This document shows positions 59,401 through 64,000 of a stretch of DNA of 64,000 nt, piece after piece (position 1 is the stretch's first letter; the number at the start of each line of letters is the position of its first letter). A program made the translations under genes and the position numbers. This stretch comes from Micromonospora gifhornensis (GTDB lineage Bacteria > Actinomycetota > Actinomycetes > Mycobacteriales > Micromonosporaceae): positions 1-64,000 of the forward strand of contig NZ_BOPA01000027.1 of the NCBI RefSeq assembly GCF_016863515.1, given 5' to 3'. The notes under the pieces are model-generated. The model searched no databases. It was not told where the DNA came from and saw nothing but the letters and a program-made list of their open reading frames with translations.

Positions 59401-59657
59401 AGCCGTTGCAGGAGGCGATGGAGGTGGCGAAGGTGCGCCAGGCTGCCGTCGCCAACGACGAGGAGAACTTCGGGCACGTCTTCGTCCCGGTCTTCGAGGA
59501 GAAGATGATGGACCACTTCGAGTCCGCCGCCGACCTCGGCCGCCGCTACTTCGGCCCGCAGTCCGACTTCCGCAGCTCACTGAACCGCAGCGCCCGCAGC
59601 GCCGCCTGGCGGCTGATCCGCCGGCAGGAGGGAGTCGTCGACGACGAGGCCGCGTGA
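56484..59657 (+). CDS. hsdR: type I restriction endonuclease subunit HsdR
   Basis: A 1057-residue motor-nuclease subunit from ATG 56484. The N-terminal PD-(D/E)xK nuclease has RLDLTLFLNGIPVATAELKN (Asp ... Glu-x-Lys). The SF2 translocase follows: FPRYHQWHAVKRLTAHAA, Walker A ASAGSGKSNTIAW, IIVDEAHSSQ (DEAH), FTATPKHKTLELFG and QTLSRLNRT (motif VI). The C-terminal helical region ends in SSLNRSARSAAWRLIRR. All motifs are intact, so it should translocate and cut unmethylated DNA with HsdM and HsdS encoded about 7 kb upstream. The split arrangement separates toxic nuclease expression from the methyltransferase operon. Confidence 0.96.
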   Translation: MAVHHESAFGDAIVAALLGNGWVEGDRGDYRPELGLDTAQLFTFIGATQPDEWEDLVTYYGGDRDSAQRGFVKRLDQAIATDGLLDVLRKGVKDHGVRIRLAYFKPSFVESEAILADYRRNRLTVVRELAYATKQADRGHRLDLTLFLNGIPVATAELKNPLTGSGVEHAKEQYRTDRDPTELIFSRRVVANFAVDPDLVFVTTALRGSQTRFLPFNTGSAGPGRPGGAGNPPATEHGRYATSYLWEQIWQRDNWLDLLERFVHLHQEKGVGGRTRKTLIFPRYHQWHAVKRLTAHAARHGAGHNYLVMASAGSGKSNTIAWLAHRLSSLHTPNDPTALDPDALAAGATPGSPVFDKVLIITDRRNLDSQLRDTVGSFEQTAGLVVKIDERYGAKSEQLAKALSQESGKILTVTLATFPALKDYLQRNPTEIRGSRFAIIVDEAHSSQAGEAATDVRRVLRDLGLDADSDDAGATSAAGPKTTEEKLAASVRGRQRSANLSYFAFTATPKHKTLELFGTLGDDGKYHPFHTYSMRQAIEEGFILDPLRNYVTYDTYWKLVNENPDEREVDSSKANKELARYALTHASTVAQHAQIIVEHFRAHTAGRLGGRAKAMVVTSSRQSAVQMSRAIKGHLADRGYPDPGVLVAFSGMLTYEGEEVTESKENGGLAESALPKAFAYTRADDRTARAGTAAGQREYRILVVAEKYQTGFDQPLLTTMYVNKKLTGVSAVQTLSRLNRTADRKSQGDLAVLDFCNDAEDIKEAFRPYFEEAETLPSDPNLLYTAQSRVMGAQLLVEAEMQAFVEAYLAAEEQAGGNPAKWEKLHAELYRHLQPAVDRFTALLNDEDDWEDAEAFRADLLDYVRKYGFLAQIVPYRDTELERLYLYARHLLNRLPRRHDGGVDIGEVDLSHLRVEKTGEHDVSLDPEGPAEMKGFGDGSGGAKEPEKSLLSELIARFNERFGTNLTDDDVIKPLQEAMEVAKVRQAAVANDEENFGHVFVPVFEEKMMDHFESAADLGRRYFGPQSDFRSSLNRSARSAAWRLIRRQEGVVDDEAA

Positions 59658-59683
59658 CCAGGACCTAACGAAACGGAGACGGG

Positions 59684-61261
59684 ATGCGGGCAGAACCGAT
59701 CGCCGGACGGTACGAGCGGGTCGAGGAGATCGGCTCCGGTGGGATGGGGCAGGTCTGGCGCGGCTACGACAGCGTGCTCGACCGCGAGGTGGCCATCAAA
59801 CTCGTCCGTCCCGACGCCGTACGCACCGCCGAGCAGGCGGACGAACTGGCCAGGCGGTTCCGCCGCGAGGCCCGCGTCACCGCCCGCATCGGCCACCACG
59901 GCGTCCCCCAGGTGTACGACGCGGTCCTCGACCACTCCTACGACCGGCTCTACCTGGTGATGGAGTTCGTCCGGGGCACCAGCCTGCGGGCCTTCATCGA
60001 CCCTCAGCAGCCGCTGCCGCTGCCCTGGGCCGCCGCGATCGCCGCGCAGATCTGCACGGTGCTGTCCCACGCGCACGCCGTCCCCGTCGTGCACCGTGAC
60101 CTCAAACCCGACAACGTCCTGGTCACCGCCGACGGCACGATCAAGCTCCTCGACTTCGGCATCGCCGCGATCCTGCGTACCGACGTCACCCGGCTCACCG
60201 CCACCGGCAGCGCCCTCGGCACCCACCATTACATGCCGCCCGAACAGATCCAGGGCGCGCAGATCACCCCGCAGAGCGACCTGTACGCCCTCGGCTGCGT
60301 CCTGCACGAACTGCTCACCGGACAACGGGTCTTCGCCGGTGGCAGCGAGTTCGAGTTGTGGCGTCAACACGTCACCGAAGCGCCCCCACCGCTGCGTACG
60401 CTCCGCCCCGACGTGCCCGCCGCGATCGAGGCACTGGTCCTCGAACTGCTGGCCAAGGCCCCCGAGGACCGGCCCGCGGAGGCCTACGACGTCTACGAGC
60501 GGCTGCTGCCGTTCCTGCCCCTGCCCGGATCGGCCCCGCCCGCCGCCGACTCCGCCCGCAGCACCATGCCGGACCCGACGCTCGTGTACCGCCGTCCCAA
60601 CGCGCCACGTCGCCGACCTGAGCCCACCCCCGTGGTCCCGGCCCCCGCCAGCGAGACGTCGGCAGCCGACCCGGCGGCGATCCTCGCGACCGGGATCCGA
60701 GACGCGATGAAGGCCGCCGTGTCACACTCCGACGAGCTGCTGGAAGACGAACGCTACGCGCAGGCGGCAGAGCTGCTGGAGCAGGTGATCGGCTCGGCCA
60801 GCAACGCACTCGGCGCCGAGAGCCCTCGGGTGTTGACGCTGCGGTCACGGCGCGCCGCCATCCTCGTCATCGGCGGGGACTTCCGGCGCGCACTGCCGGA
60901 GTTCGACGCCCTCGCCGCCGCGTACGCCCGCACCGCCGGTGCCACGAGCGAGAACGCGCTGGAGTGCCTCCGGCAGGCAGCCCACTGCCGGGCTGAGCTC
61001 GGTCAGGCCACCACAGCTCTGCGCCAGTTCCGGCAGGTGCTGACCCACGTACGCGCCGCCTCGGGCGACGCCTCCCCCACTGCCCTCGACCTACGCTTCA
61101 CCATCGGCATACTGCTGATCTCCGAAGGTAGGGCCACCGAGGCGGCGGCGGAGCTGCAGCCGCTGCACGACGACCTCCACGTCGTCTACGGCCCAGAACA
61201 TGAGCTGACCCAGGAAGTGGACGACCTGCTTGCCCGGCTCCGACTAGCCGTCGGCGAATAG
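59684..61261 (+). CDS. Ser/Thr protein kinase with TPR-like domain
   Basis: A 525-residue soluble kinase from ATG 59684. The kinase domain is complete: Gly loop IGSGGMGQVWRG, VAIKLV lysine, catalytic HRDLKPDNVLV, LLDFGIA and PPEQIQG. A Pro-rich linker (residues 285-325) leads to a TPR-like C-terminus (YAQAAELLEQVIGSASNALG, RRALPEFDALAAAYARTAGA). There is no transmembrane segment, unlike PknB. It starts 26 bases after the hsdR stop, so it is almost certainly co-transcribed. Kinases are known partners in the Streptomyces Pgl phage-resistance system (PglW) and other defences; phosphorylation of restriction subunits is a testable idea, not a known fact. Confidence 0.9.
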   Translation: MRAEPIAGRYERVEEIGSGGMGQVWRGYDSVLDREVAIKLVRPDAVRTAEQADELARRFRREARVTARIGHHGVPQVYDAVLDHSYDRLYLVMEFVRGTSLRAFIDPQQPLPLPWAAAIAAQICTVLSHAHAVPVVHRDLKPDNVLVTADGTIKLLDFGIAAILRTDVTRLTATGSALGTHHYMPPEQIQGAQITPQSDLYALGCVLHELLTGQRVFAGGSEFELWRQHVTEAPPPLRTLRPDVPAAIEALVLELLAKAPEDRPAEAYDVYERLLPFLPLPGSAPPAADSARSTMPDPTLVYRRPNAPRRRPEPTPVVPAPASETSAADPAAILATGIRDAMKAAVSHSDELLEDERYAQAAELLEQVIGSASNALGAESPRVLTLRSRRAAILVIGGDFRRALPEFDALAAAYARTAGATSENALECLRQAAHCRAELGQATTALRQFRQVLTHVRAASGDASPTALDLRFTIGILLISEGRATEAAAELQPLHDDLHVVYGPEHELTQEVDDLLARLRLAVGE

Positions 61262-61277
61262 TGCGGCCATCGCGTGG

Positions 61278-61302
61278 CCCGCCGCAACGAGCGGGCGGCG
61301 GG
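61278..61302 (+). terminator. GC hairpin after kinase
   Basis: CCCGCCGC and GCGGCGGG form a perfect eight-pair stem with a nine-base loop 17 bases past the kinase stop. No U run. Probable terminator of the hsdR-kinase unit. Confidence 0.5.
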
Positions 61303-61370
61303 GACTCAGCGACGTCGAAGGTGAGCAGCTCGGCAAGGACTCAGAGTCCGAAGCCGGTCAAGGCGTCCGG

Positions 61371-61823
61371 TCAGCGGGGTTGCCGCGAGCGGGTCATGGC
61401 CAGCCCGCCGAGTCCCAGGCTCGCCAGCCCCACCACCACGGCCACGACGCCGCCGACAATTCCGTAGCCGGTGCCGGGTCCCCCCTCGGCGGCGGCCACC
61501 ACGTATCCGCCGAGGACCACGCCGACCAGCCCCGCCACCAGGGCGATGGTGGCCCCAAGCCGCCCGTTGCCGGTGCCGATGCGGCTGCGGGGGCGGGTCA
61601 CGGCCAGCCCGCCGACGACCACACCGGCCAGCGCCGCCAGGGCGCCCACCAGGCCCACGAGTCGCCCGGTGGTCAGGTCGTACGCGTCGATGGCCGCTGC
61701 CGGCCCGTCGGCGGCGGCCGGGCCGCCGAGCCCGGTCGCGCCGAGCAGTACGGCGAGTGCGACGACTCCGATCATAGCGGCAGCGGTGACGGTCAGCACC
61801 TGTCGGATCCTTGATGAGCTCAT
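61371..61823 (-). CDS. DUF6223-like membrane protein
   Basis: A 150-residue protein from ATG 61823 with AGGAG six bases upstream. Four hydrophobic helices (VLTVTAAAMIGVVALAVLLG, LVGLVGALAALAGVVVGGLA, ATIALVAGLVGVVLGGYVVA, GIVGGVVAVVVGLASLGLGG) with conserved basic loops (TRPRSRIG, TRSRQPR) fit the DUF6223 style. Function unknown. It is divergent from the histidine kinase gene, and two palindromes lie between them, so it is a good candidate target of that two-component system. Confidence 0.8.
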   Translation of the reverse strand: MSSSRIRQVLTVTAAAMIGVVALAVLLGATGLGGPAAADGPAAAIDAYDLTTGRLVGLVGALAALAGVVVGGLAVTRPRSRIGTGNGRLGATIALVAGLVGVVLGGYVVAAAEGGPGTGYGIVGGVVAVVVGLASLGLGGLAMTRSRQPR

Positions 61824-61933
61824 GTCGTTCTCCTGATCGGTTTGACGGCGATACGGACGCTGTCGGCTCCGGGGGACGCTCAGATCGTCGCGGCGGTGCG
61901 GGTGCCGTGGCCTCCGACGGCGGATGGCACCGG

Positions 61934-61951
61934 CTACGCAGGTGGGCGTAG
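61934..61951. promoter_or_regulatory. CTACG-N8-CGTAG operator 1
   Basis: Part of a longer perfect inverted repeat: 11-bp arms (61929-61939 and 61946-61956) around six bases. The half-site and spacing are the same as in operator 2, 33 bp further on (about three helical turns). Confidence 0.65.
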
Positions 61952-61966
61952 CCGGTTCGGGGCTTG

Positions 61967-61984
61967 CTACGCCGGTCGTCGTAG
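61967..61984. promoter_or_regulatory. CTACG-N8-CGTAG operator 2
   Basis: GCTACG and CGTAGC arms with an eight-base spacer, in the same orientation and phase as operator 1 and 57 bases before the histidine kinase ATG. Symmetric sites of this form suit a dimer of a LuxR-type response regulator. Confidence 0.65.
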
Positions 61985-62040
61985 CCGGTCGCGCGGTTGT
62001 GCGCAGTGATGAGCGTGCGTGCCGGCGGTAGGTTCACGGA

Positions 62041-63252
62041 ATGGAACAGCGAGCCGGGTCGCGTCCCCTGCGGGTGGTGGCGCATGACGTGGTGCTCGCG
62101 CTGCTCGTCACCGTGATGCAGGTGCAGGGCACGGTCGCCAAGGTCGCCGTCGAGGGCGCGCCACGGCCGCTGACCGACTTCGGGAACCTCGGATACGCGC
62201 TGCTGGTGGTCAGTGGACTGGTCCTGGCCGTGCGCCGTCGGTGGCCGGTGGCCGTGTTCGTGACCGCCGCGCTGGCCAGCCTGGTGTACTACGGTCTCGA
62301 CTTCCCGGACGCGCCCGGTTGGCTGGGGTTGTTCGTCGCCCTGTACACGCTGGCCGCCTATGGTGACGGGCGTCGGTCGCTGGTGATCGCCGGTGTGGGT
62401 GTCACGGTGCTCGCCGTGGGATGGTTGGTCGCGGCGGCGGACATCGAGCCGCGGGCCGCCATCGGGTGGGTGTTCTTCCGCATCGGCGCGTCGGTGATGA
62501 GCGCGGCGCTCGGCGAATCCGTGCGGTCCCGACGCGTCATCGCCGCCGACGCCCAGCAGCGTGCGGAACTGGCCGAACGCAGCCGTGAGGAGGCGGCGCG
62601 GGCACGGGTCGACGCCGAGCGGCTGCGGATCGCCCGGGAGGTGCACGACACCGTGGCGCACGCCATCGCCATCATCAACGTCCAGTCCGGAGTCACCGCG
62701 CACGTGTTGGACAAGAGACCGGAACAGGCCCGGGAGGCGTTGCGGGCCATCGAGCTGACAAGTGCCCGGGCGCTGCGGGAGATGCGGACCATTCTCGGCG
62801 TACTGCGTGACGACCACGACGCTCGGGTGCCGCAGGCGGGCTTGGAGCAGGTCGACGAGCTTGTCGCCAAGGCGCGTGAGGCCGGACTCGACGTCACGGT
62901 CGAGGCGGCCTCGCCCGTTGCGTCGTTGCCGAGCGCGGTGGACGGTGCCGCCTACCGCATCCTGCAGGAGGCGTTCACAAACGTGATCCGTCATGTCGGT
63001 CCGACTCGGGTGACTGTCGTGTTGAGCGCCGGGGTCGACGTCCTGGAGGTTCGGGTGACCGACGAGGGCCGCCGCACCCCTGCGCCGGCGGGCGACGGTG
63101 CGGACACGCCGGCCGATCCTGGACGCGGGATCGTGGGCATGCGTGAGCGTTGTCAGCTGCTCGGCGGGGACCTCGACGCCGAGCCGACGCGGCGCGGCGG
63201 GTTCGAGGTCCGGGCCCGGCTGCCGCTGGCACCGGACGGGTCACGCCGGTGA
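62041..63252 (+). CDS. NarL-type sensor histidine kinase
   Basis: A 403-residue membrane kinase. About five N-terminal helices (residues 12-165) form the sensor. The dimerisation domain has RIAREVHDTVAHAIAIINVQ with the phospho-accepting His, and the ATPase has AYRILQEAFTNVIRHVGPTR (N box) and GRGIVGMRERCQLLGGDL (G box). This is the HisKA_3 class. A -10-like TAGGTT (62029-62034) ends seven bases before the ATG and no ribosome site is seen, so the message is probably leaderless. The stop overlaps the regulator's GTG start. Confidence 0.94.
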   Translation: MEQRAGSRPLRVVAHDVVLALLVTVMQVQGTVAKVAVEGAPRPLTDFGNLGYALLVVSGLVLAVRRRWPVAVFVTAALASLVYYGLDFPDAPGWLGLFVALYTLAAYGDGRRSLVIAGVGVTVLAVGWLVAAADIEPRAAIGWVFFRIGASVMSAALGESVRSRRVIAADAQQRAELAERSREEAARARVDAERLRIAREVHDTVAHAIAIINVQSGVTAHVLDKRPEQAREALRAIELTSARALREMRTILGVLRDDHDARVPQAGLEQVDELVAKAREAGLDVTVEAASPVASLPSAVDGAAYRILQEAFTNVIRHVGPTRVTVVLSAGVDVLEVRVTDEGRRTPAPAGDGADTPADPGRGIVGMRERCQLLGGDLDAEPTRRGGFEVRARLPLAPDGSRR

Positions 63253-63935
63253 ACACGGCAGCTGCCCAGGCGCAGATCAAGGTGCTGCTCGCCGACGACG
63301 AGAAGCTGGTGCGTTCCGGGTTCAAGCTGCTGCTCGACCTGGAGGACGACATCACAGTGGTCGGTGAAGCGACGAACGGTGCCGAAGCGGTGGAGGGTGC
63401 TCGCAGCGCCCGCCCGGATGTCGTGGTGATGGACATCCGGATGCCGAAGCTGGACGGCATCCAGGCCACGACACAGATCAGCCGGATGCGCGGGCTGGAG
63501 CGGGTGCGGGTTCTCATTCTCACCACCTACGACACCGACGCCAACGTCTTCGACGCTCTGCAGGCCGGTGCCAGTGGCTTTCTGCTCAAGGACGCCGGAC
63601 CTGCCGAACTCCTGCACGCCATCCGGGTGGTCGCCGCAGGGGAGGCGCTGCTCGCCCCGCGGATCACCCGCCGGCTCATCGGCCAGTTCACGGCACGGCG
63701 GACGGCCGCCGACGCCGCTCAGCAGCGGCTCGCGGTGCTCACCGGCCGGGAGCGGGAGGTGCTGGCGCTGGTGGGGCGGGGTCTGAACAACGACGAGATC
63801 GGCGGCGAGTTGTTCCTCAGCCCGGCGACCGCGCGTACCCATGTCAGCCGTGCGATGGCGAAGCTGGGCGCCCGTGACCGGGCGCAACTGGTGGTCATCG
63901 CCTATCAGACCGGGCTGGTCGGCCCCGACATGTGA
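63249..63935 (+). CDS. NarL/LuxR-family response regulator
   Basis: A 228-residue regulator from GTG 63249, overlapping the kinase stop (GTGA). The receiver domain has VLLADDEKLVRSGFKLLLD, phospho-acceptor Asp in PDVVVMDIRMPKLDG, VLILTTYDTD and the conserved Lys in GFLLKDAG. The C-terminal LuxR helix-turn-helix is LTGREREVLALVGRGLNNDE with FLSPATARTHVSRAMAKLGA. It is the cognate partner of the preceding kinase. It most likely binds the CTACG-N8-CGTAG sites upstream of its operon and controls the divergent DUF6223 gene; that target is inference. Confidence 0.95.
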   Translation: MNTAAAQAQIKVLLADDEKLVRSGFKLLLDLEDDITVVGEATNGAEAVEGARSARPDVVVMDIRMPKLDGIQATTQISRMRGLERVRVLILTTYDTDANVFDALQAGASGFLLKDAGPAELLHAIRVVAAGEALLAPRITRRLIGQFTARRTAADAAQQRLAVLTGREREVLALVGRGLNNDEIGGELFLSPATARTHVSRAMAKLGARDRAQLVVIAYQTGLVGPDM

Positions 63936-63942
63936 CCGGGTG

Positions 63943-64000
63943 TCAGCGGCCGGGCGCGGAGAGCCAGTCCTCGGTCGGGGTGAGCGGGACGGCTGCGGGG
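63943..64000 (-). CDS. 3' end of a minus-strand gene
   Basis: Reading the minus strand from the window edge gives PAAVPLTPTEDWLSAPGR and a TGA stop at 63945-63943. The codon use is normal for this genome and the gene would converge on the response regulator. Only 18 residues are visible, too few to name a family. Confidence 0.4.
   Translation of the reverse strand, partial: PAAVPLTPTEDWLSAPGR

Noticed and set aside
56433..59516. A leftward open frame of 1027 codons over hsdR
   Set aside because: Antisense shadow; hsdR has all catalytic motifs, and the shadow is Leu/Val/Gly/Arg-biased with no recognisable domain.
43948..61261. A Pgl/BREX system (methyltransferase, ATPase and kinase are all present)
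   Set aside because: There is no PglZ-type phosphatase, no BrxC/PglY-type ATPase and no BrxL or Lon-like protease; the methyltransferases are type I-like with a complete HsdRMS set.
35441..61302. An integrated prophage or conjugative element as the source of the defence-like genes
   Set aside because: No integrase, transposase, structural phage genes, attachment-site repeats or tRNA gene were found at the edges.

Overview
The window is high-GC actinobacterial DNA, most likely from a Micromonosporaceae (Micromonospora-type) chromosome. Pointers are the strong third-position G/C bias, GTG and TTG starts with GGAGG-type ribosome sites, XRE/DUF397 and DUF6879/DUF6082 families, and several probable leaderless promoters. 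Everything here is read by eye from sequence; family names come from motif recognition, not database searches.

Region 1 (1-1440): the end of a membrane protein gene, a short probably decayed helical-repeat gene and a DUF6881-like gene. Region 2 (1448-15586, all minus strand): a catabolic cluster with two acyl-CoA dehydrogenases, a complete branched-chain-type ABC uptake system (LivGFHM plus lipoprotein), an SDR, a phosphotransferase and an ACAD10/11-type acyl-CoA dehydrogenase, then a TetR and a large LuxR-type ATPase regulator. The phosphotransferase/ACAD pair suggests phosphorylation-driven removal of a hydroxyl group from a hydroxyacyl-CoA. Related palindromes lie at the start of three of its transcription units. 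Region 3 (15626-22184): a secreted cutinase/PET-hydrolase-like enzyme, a GH15 enzyme, an SDR, an SGNH hydrolase and a flavin disulfide reductase.

Region 4 (22186-34010): a TetR with two matching operators facing a membrane-protein/oxidoreductase/hydrolase operon; a cold-shock gene with an intrinsic-terminator-like hairpin in its leader; a secreted beta-sandwich-like protein with a 5' hairpin; a PCMT-like methyltransferase; an ARPP-2-like/vWA gene pair; MOSC, alpha/beta hydrolase, metallophosphoesterase, beta-lactamase-fold and transporter genes.

Region 5 (34155-61302) is the accessory part and looks like a defence island. It holds a 1752-residue SF1 helicase with a Vsr/DUF559-like nuclease; a two-gene unit of a small HEPN-like protein and a zinc-hook SMC-type ATPase; and, divergently, an HTH-DNA methyltransferase-specificity fusion, HsdM, HsdS and an AIPR protein with nuclease-like and RAMA-like ends. 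An insert of XRE/DUF397, XRE, DUF6879 and DUF6082 genes follows, then HsdR and a Ser/Thr kinase 26 bp behind it. The type I restriction system is thus split, with its nuclease subunit about 7 kb from its methyltransferase and next to a kinase.

Region 6 (61371-64000): a DUF6223-like membrane protein divergent from a histidine kinase/response regulator pair, with two identical-architecture palindromes upstream, and the 3' end of one more minus-strand gene.
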